Positions 1 through 7,079 of a stretch of 64,000 bases of DNA are shown here, piece after piece (within the stretch, counting starts at the first letter, position 1; every line of letters starts with the position of its first letter). Source of the stretch: Neoroseomonas terrae (lineage in GTDB: Bacteria > Pseudomonadota > Alphaproteobacteria > Acetobacterales > Acetobacteraceae); contig NZ_JAAEDI010000007.1 of assembly GCF_018129025.1 (NCBI RefSeq), positions 1 through 64,000 on the forward strand, given 5' to 3'. The notes beneath the pieces are model-generated. The model made no database searches. It saw nothing but the letters and a program-made list of their open reading frames with translations, and had not been told where the DNA came from. The translations under genes and the position numbers were made by a program.

Positions 1-451
1 CCCCCGCCGGCCGCGCGCGATCCCAGATGTCCCAGGCCGCGCGGCTGCGCTTTTCCGCATCCCGCTGCCGCTCCATGTCGGGCGACGCGGCGGTGCGGGG
101 CCGGCGGGCCCAGGGGGCGGAAGCCTTCGCGGCATCGAGGTCGTTCGACAAACCGCATTCGGCGGCGCAGCGCGCCACGGCCTCGGGGAAGGTGCAGCCA
201 TCGTGCCGCATGACGAAGCCGACGACGTCACCATGCGCGCCGCAGCCAAAGCAGTGGAAGTTCCGCCGCGCCGGGTGCACCGCGAACGACGGCGACTTTT
301 CCTGGTGGAACGGGCAGAGGCCCGACAGCCACTGGCCGCGACGCTTCAGCGCGACGTGGCGCGAGACGACCTGTTCGATCGGCAGCGCGTGGCGGATCTC
401 CTCGAGGAAGGCTTCCGGCACGCGGCCCGCCTTGGTGCCCGACGCGTTCAC
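1..451 (-). CDS. DNA primase/helicase, CHC2 zinc-finger N-terminal part (partial)
   Basis: The first 150 residues of a phage-type primase, cut by the left edge. The CHC2 zinc finger is clear: CPFHQEKSPSF (C46, H49) followed by HCFGCGAHGD (C67, C70). This is the template-binding finger of DnaG-like primases, which make RNA primers for replication. The TOPRIM or helicase part must lie to the left. Translation starts at a GTG (449-451) that overlaps the TGA of the upstream gene by 4 nt (GTGA), so the two are probably coupled. It is the last visible gene of a leftward operon. Family assignment is firm. Whether it is primase alone or a primase-helicase fusion cannot be seen. Confidence 0.88.
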   Translation of the reverse strand, partial: MNASGTKAGRVPEAFLEEIRHALPIEQVVSRHVALKRRGQWLSGLCPFHQEKSPSFAVHPARRNFHCFGCGAHGDVVGFVMRHDGCTFPEAVARCAAECGLSNDLDAAKASAPWARRPRTAASPDMERQRDAEKRSRAAWDIWDRARPAG

Positions 452-753
452 CGCAGCGCGTCCTTCAGGACGGCGACCGCCTCAGGCCCGAGCTCCGCGT
501 CGTTCAGCGCGAGCGCGGCGCGGATCGCGGCCTCGAGGCGCTCAGCGCGCGAGAGGATGACCAGGACAGGCGGGCGCTCGATCGCGTCTACCCGCATGAT
601 CGCATCCGACAGCGCGGTGCGGGCCGGGTTGTTCGTCGCTTCGTGCTGCGCTTGGCGCAGGGCAAACAGCGCGGCGCGATGCCCGTAGCGCCACCCCTCG
701 ACGGCGCGGTCCGCGTCGGTCTCGGCGGCGGACTGCGCAACGGCCGCACTCAT
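448..753 (-). CDS. Hypothetical phage protein, 101 aa
   Basis: A 101-residue protein, alanine- and arginine-rich and predicted helical, with no signal peptide, membrane segment or recognised motif. It starts at an ATG that shares ATGA with the stop of the small membrane gene upstream, and its own stop overlaps the GTG of the primase gene. Its position directly before the primase suggests a replication-associated accessory role, but this is only inference from operon position. I do not recognise the family. Confidence 0.65.
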   Translation of the reverse strand: MSAAVAQSAAETDADRAVEGWRYGHRAALFALRQAQHEATNNPARTALSDAIMRVDAIERPPVLVILSRAERLEAAIRAALALNDAELGPEAVAVLKDALR

Positions 754-836
754 GATGCGAGCCCGCGAAGGACACCGCCGGCCACCACGGCGAGGCAGGC
801 AATGGCAGTGAGGAGAATCGCTTGCCCCTCGGTCAT
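750..836 (-). CDS. 28-residue single-pass membrane peptide
   Basis: A tiny gene that fits exactly between its neighbours, with 4-nt ATGA overlaps at both ends. The product is MTEGQ followed by a hydrophobic stretch (ILLTAIACLAVVAGGVL), long enough for one membrane segment. A longer in-frame reading exists upstream, but it would overlap the preceding gene extensively. The ATGA junction favours the short form. The function is unknown; such peptides are common in phage early operons and may be missed by gene callers. Confidence 0.5.
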   Translation of the reverse strand: MTEGQAILLTAIACLAVVAGGVLRGLAS

Positions 837-1078
837 ACGCGGCGCGCGCCTTCGATCGGCGTCGGCCATTCCTTCACCTGACGCTGGGCTTCGGCCTTCG
901 CGTCCTCGACGTCGGCGAAAGTGGCCCGCCCGACGAGCTGCGGCTCGATATCGCCGGGCAGCATGTCGACTATCCAGGCCCACTGGCCGCGGTAGGGAAC
1001 GACGCGGACGATGCCCTGCTGTTCCTCGCCGCAGAAGGCGCGCCAGCCATGGGCGTCGGGGCGCCAGGCGAGTGTCAT
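833..1078 (-). CDS. Hypothetical phage protein, 81 aa
   Basis: An 81-residue soluble protein with aromatic-rich N-terminal half (MTLAWRPDAHGWRAFCGEE) and a charged C-terminal helix rich in Asp, Glu, Lys and Arg. The layout resembles small single-domain phage proteins, but no family is recognised. The start ATG overlaps the stop of the upstream 67-residue gene (ATGA), and its stop overlaps the start of the 28-residue membrane peptide. It belongs to the leftward early operon. Confidence 0.6.
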   Translation of the reverse strand: MTLAWRPDAHGWRAFCGEEQQGIVRVVPYRGQWAWIVDMLPGDIEPQLVGRATFADVEDAKAEAQRQVKEWPTPIEGARRV

Positions 1079-1278
1079 GCCCGACGCTCCGGCGGCTGGT
1101 ACTCCACGCGCCAGGTCGGGTGCGCGTTCACATCGTGCGCTGCGCCGTCGAATCGCACGCGCAGATAGTGCTGGTGGCTGGTGTGCTGGATCAGGACACC
1201 GGGCCTGCCATCCACCTTCACCCGCATTCCCACCTGCGCCGGCACCCCATAGGCGCGGCGGATGTATTCGTAGCTCAT
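1075..1278 (-). CDS. Hypothetical phage protein, 67 aa
   Basis: A 67-residue protein starting MSYEYIRRAYGVPAQVG, with a likely small beta-barrel character: alternating hydrophobic and charged residues with GRPGVLIQHTSHQHYLRVRF in the middle. Met at 1276-1278 is chosen because it forms an ATGA overlap with the stop of the upstream gene. An open frame extends further upstream, but there it is antisense-like low-complexity sequence inside two other genes. Function unknown. Confidence 0.62.
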   Translation of the reverse strand: MSYEYIRRAYGVPAQVGMRVKVDGRPGVLIQHTSHQHYLRVRFDGAAHDVNAHPTWRVEYQPPERRA

Positions 1279-1574
1279 GCCCGCCCCGCCGCCGGCATAT
1301 CCAACAGCGCCGACTTCTCGCGCGCGATGGTCCTGGCGATGGACAGCGAGCTGCCCGTCAGGCACGCCATGAATGCCAGCGCGCGCTGCGGATCCGGCAC
1401 ATGCACGGCGACGATGGAGATGGCCGCCTCCGTCAGGATCAGCACCTGTTCCGCCGGCGTCAGCGCGCGGTGCTTCAGCACGGCGAAGACGTGGTCGGCA
1501 ATGTCGGACAGGCGGGAGGCATCCTCCGGCGTGTCGCCAATCGCGCCGAGTTCCGGCGGCACCGGTACCATCAT
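1275..1574 (-). CDS. Hypothetical phage protein, 99 aa
   Basis: A 99-residue, mostly helical protein beginning MMVPVPPELGAIGDTPEDA. The ATG at 1572-1574 is chosen because a very strong purine tract (GGAAGGGGGGGGAAG) lies just before it as ribosome binding site. An in-frame GTG at 1608-1610 overlaps the stop of the CII-like gene as GTGA and would add 12 residues. It matches the overlap habit of this operon, so the true start is open. No domain recognised. Confidence 0.6.
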   Translation of the reverse strand: MMVPVPPELGAIGDTPEDASRLSDIADHVFAVLKHRALTPAEQVLILTEAAISIVAVHVPDPQRALAFMACLTGSSLSIARTIAREKSALLDMPAAGRA

Positions 1575-1606
1575 GATCTTCCCCCCCCTTCCCGCTCTGC
1601 CTGCCG

Positions 1607-2065
1607 TCACTCGGTTTCGTTGGCGGTGACCAGCACGCCGAGCGCGGCTTCGACCGCGGCGGCGAGCTCGGCGAGTTCCGTGATGATCGCGGCGCGCTCG
1701 GCAGCGGTGACGCGCCCATCCTCCGTCGCGCGGGCATAGGCGGCGCCGACGTCCGACGCGCCGGCCAGCACCTGCGCCACGCTGCGGCCCATGCGCCCCT
1801 GCGCCGCGACCAGGGAGACGAGGCGGTGCCCCTGCAGGCGGGCGAGTTCCGCCGTGACGCGCGGGGTGCCGCCGACGCGCTCGAGATCCGCGATGACGTC
1901 GATCGGTGCGAGCGTCGTATCGAACTGCCGGTCATAGGCGCGGGCGATGTGGGCGCCGCTCACGCGCGTGGCGCTGGCGGCCGCGGCCAGGTCGCCGACG
2001 TCCTGGACCAGCAGGCGCGTCGCGGTTTTCAGCGCGGCGATGTCGACAGGCTGCATCATCCGCAT
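1607..2065 (-). CDS. Phage regulatory protein, CII (CP76)-like
   Basis: A 152-residue helical protein whose first half resembles alphaproteobacterial phage CII/CP76 regulators: LKTATRLLVQDVGDL, then TRVSGAHIARAY as the presumed helix-turn-helix, then PIDVIADLERVGGTPRVT and LARLQGHRLV. The second half carries an alanine-rich helical region (DGRVTAAERAAIITELAEL). The start is supported by GGAGG eight bases upstream. It is the first gene of the leftward operon ending in the primase and probably controls lytic/lysogenic timing. The family call is from pattern memory, without a search, and is moderately secure. Confidence 0.6.
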   Translation of the reverse strand: MRMMQPVDIAALKTATRLLVQDVGDLAAAASATRVSGAHIARAYDRQFDTTLAPIDVIADLERVGGTPRVTAELARLQGHRLVSLVAAQGRMGRSVAQVLAGASDVGAAYARATEDGRVTAAERAAIITELAELAAAVEAALGVLVTANETE

Positions 2066-2210
2066 GCGGCGGACCTCCGGCGTGACGGGTTCACGGTGCG
2101 GTGAAGAACGGGGGCCGGCAGGGTGCCGGCAGAGATGATCACGCCCACGCGACCGCTTCCCTCACCGCGCGCAGATGCGCGATGCTTGTCCCGTTGTTGG
2201 GGAGGGGTGG

Positions 2211-2771
2211 ATGGACAATACGGTTGGCTTCGGCCGCCTGATCGGCTGGATCTGCATCGTCTGCGGTGCGGCGAGCATCGCCATCGGCTTCCTGGCCGGC
2301 GGCGATCCGAACTATGCCGAGATCGCCCGGTGCGAAGCCGAACGGGCGCTCGGCCGCCGCCTTGCCCCGTGCGACGCACCGCCGAACCGGCTGGTCCTGC
2401 TCGCAGCAGGTACGAGCGCCGTCGGATCTGGCATGGCGTTCCTGCTGCTTTCCGGGATCCTGGCAACCCTGGTCGGCATCCGCGCGAACCAGGAGACCGC
2501 CGGCCGCAACCAGCAGGTCGAGCGGCGGGCACCGGCCGACGGCGCCGTCGCTGCCAGCACCCCGACGTCGCCGCAACGCTACGCGCACCCGTCGGCGGGC
2601 CAGATCGAAGTCCCGGCCTACCTTGCCCGCAGCCTGCCGGATCAGCACGGGTTCACGCTCGGCACCCGGATGTTCGTCGAGATGCAGCAAGCGGCGGCTC
2701 GCGGCCTCGAGTTGACCGAGACCCAGGCCAAGGCGCGAGCGGAGGAGTGGCTCAAGGCGAACGGGCACTAG
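2211..2771 (+). CDS. Two-pass membrane protein of the lysogeny region, 186 aa
   Basis: The product has two hydrophobic segments, roughly residues 9-30 (LIGWICIVCGAASIAIGFL) and 60-85 (LVLLAAGTSAVGSGMAFLL), joined by a Cys-containing loop, then a soluble tail of about 90 residues. The start has GGGGAGGGG immediately upstream. It is transcribed toward the Cro-like gene and their 3' ends overlap by 4 bases. It lies between two leftward transcription units, a place where phages often carry lysogenic-conversion or exclusion genes. That role is inference only, and no family is recognised. Confidence 0.65.
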   Translation: MDNTVGFGRLIGWICIVCGAASIAIGFLAGGDPNYAEIARCEAERALGRRLAPCDAPPNRLVLLAAGTSAVGSGMAFLLLSGILATLVGIRANQETAGRNQQVERRAPADGAVAASTPTSPQRYAHPSAGQIEVPAYLARSLPDQHGFTLGTRMFVEMQQAAARGLELTETQAKARAEEWLKANGH

Positions 2772-2986
2772 GCCACCTTCGCGGCGGGCGGCCCATCGCT
2801 GAGCGCCGCCAACAGCTTGGATGGCTCCACGCCGAGGATATCGGCGAGCGGCAGCACCGCCGACACCGGAACGGCCTGCTTTCGGGCCAGCCACTTACTC
2901 ACCGTCGCCTCGGATACGCCGAGGCGTGCGGCGATGTCCGCCTGACGGATGCCTTTGTCCCGAAGCTGCTGACGAAAGCCGTTCAT
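2768..2986 (-). CDS. Cro/C1-type helix-turn-helix repressor, 72 aa
   Basis: A complete minimal XRE-family DNA-binding protein. Residues 8-60 form the five-helix domain: IRQADIAARLGVSEATVSKWL contains the turn and recognition helix, followed by PVSAVLPLADILGVEP. It lacks any effector domain. Its promoter (2995-3023, minus) places the predicted transcript start about 2 bases before the ATG, and no Shine-Dalgarno sequence precedes it, so the mRNA is probably leaderless. It is divergent to the CI-like gene, with which it shares the recognition-helix core TVSKWL. It probably acts as Cro in a two-repressor switch. Confidence 0.85.
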   Translation of the reverse strand: MNGFRQQLRDKGIRQADIAARLGVSEATVSKWLARKQAVPVSAVLPLADILGVEPSKLLAALSDGPPAAKVA

Positions 2987-2994
2987 GCGCGCAG

Positions 2995-3023
2995 ACTTAA
3001 CGCTACCGAAAGTTTCGGGTCAA
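2995..3023 (-). promoter_or_regulatory. Promoter of the Cro-like gene with embedded operator
   Basis: Read on the minus strand: -35 TTGACC (3018-3023), a 17-base spacer, and -10 TTAAGT (2995-3000). The spacer contains a perfect inverted repeat, CCGAAA-N-TTTCGG (3006-3018), touching the -35 box, so a bound repressor would block RNA polymerase. A further half-site TTTCGG lies at 3031-3036 toward the CI-like gene. Sequence fit is good; binding is inferred. Confidence 0.72.
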
Positions 3024-3080
3024 GCAACTCTTTCGGCTGCCTGCATTCCAAGTTCGTTGCACCCGTCGCATCCCTTGCGC

Positions 3081-3446
3081 ATGGCAGATAAGTCACTCAG
3101 TGCTGAGGAAATCGAGCGCAACCACCGGTTCGCCGCGCCTCTGCGCGCGTGGATGAAACGCTCGAAGCACAACCAGAAGTATATTGCGGAACAATTAAAT
3201 GTCTCGGAACCTACCGTGTCCAAGTGGTTATCCGGGAAACAAACAATGTCTGTGCCTACGTTTATGGCGATTGCCGGGCTACTGGGAGCGCGGCCGGAGG
3301 AGGCACTGGGAGGCCCGGAATATCGCGAGAGAGCGGCGCGCTATCAAAAGTTGAGCGAGATCGTTGCGCGACTTAGCGACGAACAACTGAAGGCTCTGGA
3401 GAACATCGCCGACCAGTTGGCGCCAGCGAGAACGGACGAAATCTAG
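3081..3446 (+). CDS. CI-like helix-turn-helix phage repressor, 121 aa
   Basis: An XRE-type DNA-binding domain occupies residues 18-75, with the recognition element NVSEPTVSKWLSGKQ. A helical tail (LSEIVARLSDEQLKALENIA) may dimerise the protein. There is no S24/LexA-type autoprotease domain, so induction by RecA-driven self-cleavage is not expected. The ATG at 3081 is chosen because it begins the conserved part; longer in-frame starts would run through the operator region. Its base composition is visibly more AT-rich than the neighbouring genes (for example ATTGCGGAACAATTAAAT). It lies divergent to the Cro-like gene. Confidence 0.82.
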   Translation: MADKSLSAEEIERNHRFAAPLRAWMKRSKHNQKYIAEQLNVSEPTVSKWLSGKQTMSVPTFMAIAGLLGARPEEALGGPEYRERAARYQKLSEIVARLSDEQLKALENIADQLAPARTDEI

Positions 3447-3462
3447 CGCGGGTTTCCGCATA

Positions 3463-3503
3463 CGAAATTTCGGTTGACTAAAGAATTTCGGCTGCGGCAA
3501 TTT
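3463..3503 (+). promoter_or_regulatory. Rightward early promoter with repressor operators
   Basis: Between the CI-like gene and the first rightward early gene there is a -35 TTGACT (3474-3479) and, 18 bases on, a weak -10 CAATTT (3498-3503). A perfect palindrome CGAAATTTCG (3463-3472) abuts the -35 box, and a TTTCGG half-site (3486-3491) lies inside the spacer. These match the operator in front of the Cro-like gene, so one repressor probably controls both directions. The -10 is poor, so promoter strength is uncertain. Confidence 0.6.
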
Positions 3504-3532
3504 GCCCCCGTCACGCGACGGAGGCGATGCGC

Positions 3533-3958
3533 ATGCCGGACATCCCCGCCCATTCCGCCGGCCCGTTCGATGGCCGCGGCCTGGGCTATTCAGCACCCGC
3601 CGGGTCACCGCCCGGGCCCCCGACCATCGCCGAGCTCTTCGCCCGCATCGAAGACCTGCCGATGGGTCTCTCGGGTCTCGCGCGCAGCCTGCTGAACGCC
3701 CCCGGCCTCACCACCGACCACCTGCTGATCTGGGCTGAAGCCGCCGACAATGGCGTCGAGGAACTGCGACTGCTGTTCCCGACGGGGTCGTTCGAAGGGG
3801 AGAAGTGGACGGCCTTCGCCGCCATCCTCCGCGATGCCGCCCCGCGCTTTCCGCACCCGCCCCGCCTGCCCGCCTCGGCGCGCGAGCGGGACGATGCGAT
3901 GCGCGTGTGCGCCGCCGCGGCCGGCCTCGCCACCGCGGCGGGAGTGCCCGGCCGATGA
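3533..3958 (+). CDS. Hypothetical phage early protein, 141 aa
   Basis: First gene of the rightward operon. The protein has a Pro/Gly-rich N-terminus (residues 1-35), a helical middle (TIAELFARIEDLPMGLSGLAR, then LLIWAEAADNGVEELRLLF) and an Arg/Ala-rich end. GGAGG at 3520-3524 is spaced 8 bases from the ATG at 3533, which is preferred over the ATG at 3527 two bases away. Its stop overlaps the next start as ATGA. No family recognised. Confidence 0.6.
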   Translation: MPDIPAHSAGPFDGRGLGYSAPAGSPPGPPTIAELFARIEDLPMGLSGLARSLLNAPGLTTDHLLIWAEAADNGVEELRLLFPTGSFEGEKWTAFAAILRDAAPRFPHPPRLPASARERDDAMRVCAAAAGLATAAGVPGR

Positions 3959-4092
3959 CCCGCCACCCGCATGCCATGTCGCGCCCGGCGCGGACCTGGC
4001 TCGCCTGGACGCAGGACATCGTCGGCGCCGCCTGCCTGATCGCGATCTTCGGCGTGCTGCTGTTCGCCGGCGTCGCGGTGTGCGGCGCATGA
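3955..4092 (+). CDS. Small membrane protein, 45 aa
   Basis: A 45-residue protein with a basic start (MTRHPHAMSRPARTW) and one strong membrane segment (IVGAACLIAIFGVLLFAGVAV). Both ends overlap neighbouring genes by 4 nt (ATGA). The next gene encodes another one-pass membrane protein, so the pair could form a small membrane complex such as a holin-like or regulatory pair. That idea is speculative. Confidence 0.55.
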   Translation: MTRHPHAMSRPARTWLAWTQDIVGAACLIAIFGVLLFAGVAVCGA

Positions 4093-4211
4093 ACCGGCCC
4101 CCCATACCGTGGCTCGAGCTCTGCGTCGCCGGCCTCGCGCTCTGGGTGCTGATCATCGCCGGCGTCCAGCAACTCGTCCTCGTCCTGCAGATCATGGAGA
4201 TCTGGCCGTGA
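4089..4211 (+). CDS. Small membrane protein, 40 aa
   Basis: A 40-residue protein starting MNRPPIPWLELCV, nearly all of which is one hydrophobic helix (LALWVLIIAGVQQLVLVLQ). It follows a second tiny membrane gene with an ATGA overlap, and its own stop overlaps the next GTG start (GTGA). Function unknown; it is small enough to be missed by routine annotation. Confidence 0.52.
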   Translation: MNRPPIPWLELCVAGLALWVLIIAGVQQLVLVLQIMEIWP

Positions 4212-5746
4212 ACGCCGTGACCATCACCGCCGCAGGCCTGCGCGCGGCCCTCGCCGGACTGCGCGACCGCGCGGCCGATCCCGGCCGCGAGCAGCCTGCG
4301 GATTACCTCACCGGGGGGATCGACCTGCTGGTCGCCTTGCTGCCGGAGGAGGACGCGGCGGCGCGGGCGCCCGTCACGCCGGTGTCGCTCGCCGAGCAGG
4401 TGCGCGCCGCGTTCGAAGCCGGCGTCGCCGGCGACACGCCTTCGGCCAACGATCTGCGGGACGCGGTGCGCTTCGTTGACGATCACGAGGCATGCCGCAT
4501 GTGCGGCGTGGTCTATCACCACACCTGCATCCAGAGCTGCAACAGCGGCGAGCCGATCTGCGACCGCTGCCGGCCGGAGCTGATCGCGGAGACGGCGGCG
4601 GCCGAGGCGCAGTTTCAGGCTGCCTGCGCCGCGGCCGCGGCCCCGGCAGCCGTGGAAGCGCCGGCGCCGGCGTTCGCGCCCGAACGCTGGGCGCTGCCGA
4701 CGGGCGACCTCGCCTATGCCACCCTCGATCAGCTGCTGCCGGATGCTGCGCTGCTGACGCCGTACCAGGTGCACGACATCATCGCGCCGGCAGTGCGTTG
4801 GGCGCTGCTGATCCCCGTCTGCGACGACATCGAGGATGAAGGCATCACCCTCAGTGGCGAGGCCGAATGGCGGACCTTCGCCACGGAGGCCGACGCGCGC
4901 GGCTTCGCGACCGGCCTGCACCTGGCGCCCCCCGACGCCGACGCGCATGTCGAGGCGCCATCCAATCCCCTGCCTTCGGCCGACACTACCGCGGAGCCGA
5001 CTGCCTCCCTGGCATCCGCACCGGCCGAGGAGGCGCCGCCGACCCCTGAATCGGCGGCGCCTTCGCCCCCTCCGTCCGCGGCCACGGCGGAGGGGGCAAC
5101 CCCTGTTGCGGCCGAGCCCGACAATGCCCCCCCGGTGACGCCCCCCGCGGCGGAGCTCCTGCCGAAGTCGCTCGCTGACGCGGCGGCGCGGTCAGCCCCC
5201 GCCGCTAGCAGTTCCGCCACCGATGAGCGCCTGTCACTGCTGCGGACACTTTGGGTGGATCCGTCCTGCAGCGTGTCGGAGATCTTCCGTCGCTGGAACG
5301 CGCTGCCGGGCAAGCCGCTGGTCACCAGCAATGCGCTCTACGGCCACGCCAAGAAGCTCGGCCTTTCGACGCAGCGCCCGGTGACGATGCCCACGCGATC
5401 GACCGATGCGCCGGCCGTCGCGCCGCCGCAGGCCGAACCGCGCATGAAGCAGGCCTGGCGCAAGCCGGAGACGCCGCTGCCCGCACCGAATGCGGCCGAG
5501 GCATCGCGCAGCTTCGATCCGAAGTCGCTGGACCCCGAGGACAACGGGCTGAAGGAATCGCGCGAGGTAACCACGGCGCGGGGTCTGCTCGGCGAGGGTT
5601 ACGACGAATCCTACGTCGCTCGCCTCTCGCGCCTGTCGATCGACCAGGTGCGCAAGATCGCAGCGTCTCTGAAGGCCGCAACGGAGGCGGCGCAGGCCAG
5701 CCCCCCTTTCGCCGCGGCCGCAGGCGGCGAGGACACGGCGGCATGA
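4208..5746 (+). CDS. Phage protein with Cys/His cluster and GcrA-like C-terminal domain, 512 aa
   Basis: Residues 96-121 form a dense Cys/His cluster (C96, C99, H104, H105, C107, C111, C118, C121) like a zinc-binding finger. A long Ala/Pro/Glu-rich linker (about 275-335) follows. Residues 338-385 then resemble the GcrA cell-cycle regulator DNA-binding motif: RLSLLRTLWVDPSCSVSEIF, a spacer, then TSNALYGHAKKLGL, compared with GcrA's LW-SxxxIA-TRNAVIGKxHRLGL. A last helical segment (about 430-490) may be another DNA-contact unit. The GTG start overlaps the preceding stop as GTGA. It could redirect host GcrA/CcrM-type regulation or act as an early transcription factor. Domain calls are by eye. 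Confidence 0.62.
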   Translation: MNAVTITAAGLRAALAGLRDRAADPGREQPADYLTGGIDLLVALLPEEDAAARAPVTPVSLAEQVRAAFEAGVAGDTPSANDLRDAVRFVDDHEACRMCGVVYHHTCIQSCNSGEPICDRCRPELIAETAAAEAQFQAACAAAAAPAAVEAPAPAFAPERWALPTGDLAYATLDQLLPDAALLTPYQVHDIIAPAVRWALLIPVCDDIEDEGITLSGEAEWRTFATEADARGFATGLHLAPPDADAHVEAPSNPLPSADTTAEPTASLASAPAEEAPPTPESAAPSPPPSAATAEGATPVAAEPDNAPPVTPPAAELLPKSLADAAARSAPAASSSATDERLSLLRTLWVDPSCSVSEIFRRWNALPGKPLVTSNALYGHAKKLGLSTQRPVTMPTRSTDAPAVAPPQAEPRMKQAWRKPETPLPAPNAAEASRSFDPKSLDPEDNGLKESREVTTARGLLGEGYDESYVARLSRLSIDQVRKIAASLKAATEAAQASPPFAAAAGGEDTAA

Positions 5747-6576
5747 TCGCGCGCTTCGCCAGCATCGCGCCGCATGCGGACCGCAGCGCCGCCGCGCTGC
5801 CGAGCGGTCACCCCGCGATCGCCGGGGCGCGGACCGTGTTCCCCTCGACCGTCGTCGCGCCTGCGAAGTCGCCGCGCGTGCTGGTGTCCGGGCACAACAG
5901 CGCGAAGATCGGGAGGCGGGTGCTGAAGGGCCCGTGGCGCGGCCTGCCGATCTTCACGCTGACGCTGGAGGAGCGCGCGACCTGCCCCACCAGCTGCGGC
6001 CTGTGGCGCGAATGCTATGGCAACGCCATGCCCTTCGCGCGGCGGCATGCCCACGGGCCGGCGCTGGTGCAGCGCCTGGAGCGCGAGATCGTCGCGCATC
6101 TACGCGCCTCGCCAGATGGAATCGTGGTGCGGCTGCATGTGCTCGGCGACTTCTGGAGCGCCGGCTATGTCGCGGCCTGGGCACGCTGGATGGACGCGAT
6201 GCCGGCGCTGCGGGCTTTCGGCTACACCGCATGGCGGCGCGACAGCGAGATCGGTCGTGCGATCGCGGCGTTGAATGCCGCGCACCCCACGCGCTGGCGC
6301 ATCCGCTTCAGCGGTGACGGCACCGGCGACCACGCGCTGGCGGCAACAACGATCTGGCGCCAGCCGGAGGATGCATGGGTGCCCGAGGGCCTGGTCTGCC
6401 CGGCCCAGACGCACCGCACCGCTGCCTGCGCGACCTGCGGACTGTGCTGGCATCCGGCGATGGACGCGACGCGCATCGTCTTCATCGGGCACGGCATGCG
6501 CGGGCGCGGGCGGCCGCCCCGTCCTCACCGGGCCGTGGCGCCCACCACCATTGATCAGCAGGGAGCATCGGCATGA
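5743..6576 (+). CDS. GP88-like phage protein with Cys clusters, 277 aa
   Basis: Residues 48-110 show the pattern I associate with phage GP88 proteins: VSGHNSAKIGRRV, FTLTLEERATCPTSC, CYGNAMPFARR, then VRLHVLGDFWSAGYVAAW. Cysteines fall in two groups (C81, C85, C91 and C219, C229, C232, C235), which looks like a metal or Fe-S site, though the spacing is not the radical-SAM CxxxCxxC. The molecular function of this family is not established. ATGA overlaps join it to both neighbours. A DUF5131 protein with a different three-Cys motif is encoded in the same operon. Confidence 0.65.
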   Translation: MIARFASIAPHADRSAAALPSGHPAIAGARTVFPSTVVAPAKSPRVLVSGHNSAKIGRRVLKGPWRGLPIFTLTLEERATCPTSCGLWRECYGNAMPFARRHAHGPALVQRLEREIVAHLRASPDGIVVRLHVLGDFWSAGYVAAWARWMDAMPALRAFGYTAWRRDSEIGRAIAALNAAHPTRWRIRFSGDGTGDHALAATTIWRQPEDAWVPEGLVCPAQTHRTAACATCGLCWHPAMDATRIVFIGHGMRGRGRPPRPHRAVAPTTIDQQGASA

Positions 6577-7079
6577 CCCCCGACGATCCGGAGAAGACTT
6601 GGGTGCCGGCGGACTGGGTCGACGAGATCACACCGCCACCCCGCGCGACGCCTGACGCATGGATCGTTCTGGCGGCCGATGGCGCGCCGATGCTCGCCGG
6701 CTGCCACGACGGCCCGCTGGGTGATCGGACGCCCGAGGGAGGCGAAGACACGACGTCGTTCGGCAACCCGCGCCTCCTCCGCGATGGTGACGTCGTGGTT
6801 TTCATGTTCACCCGGAACTGGGGCACGGCGGTGCTCACGGTGAACCAGGACGGCACCTGGTCCGTTGATCGCGAGATGCCGCCCGAGGCGACGTCGGTGT
6901 GGATCCCGGGCGACCACGAGACAGTCGACGGGGACGTCGCTGCACTCGTCGAGAACTGCTCCCTGCAGCACGAAATCGGCGACCACGAGATCGAATACTT
7001 CGAGTGGTCGGATGGCGATCCCTTCGTCTTCGACGCGGCCAATCGTCGCTTCGTCGCGCAGCAGCCCGGCACGCCGTGA
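6573..7079 (+). CDS. Hypothetical phage protein, 168 aa
   Basis: An acidic, beta-rich protein beginning MTPDDPEKTWVPADWV, with many Asp, Glu, Trp and Gly residues and no membrane segment. The C-terminal third (VDGDVAALVENCSLQHEIGD) looks like an alpha/beta module. It sits between the GP88-like and ParB-like genes with 4-nt overlaps on both sides (ATGA, GTGA), so it is probably co-translated with them. No family recognised. Confidence 0.62.
   Translation: MTPDDPEKTWVPADWVDEITPPPRATPDAWIVLAADGAPMLAGCHDGPLGDRTPEGGEDTTSFGNPRLLRDGDVVVFMFTRNWGTAVLTVNQDGTWSVDREMPPEATSVWIPGDHETVDGDVAALVENCSLQHEIGDHEIEYFEWSDGDPFVFDAANRRFVAQQPGTP

Noticed and set aside
5743-6576. Radical SAM enzyme
   Set aside because: The first Cys group is C-x3-C-x5-C rather than C-x3-C-x2-C, and no other SAM-binding motif is visible; a metal site remains possible.
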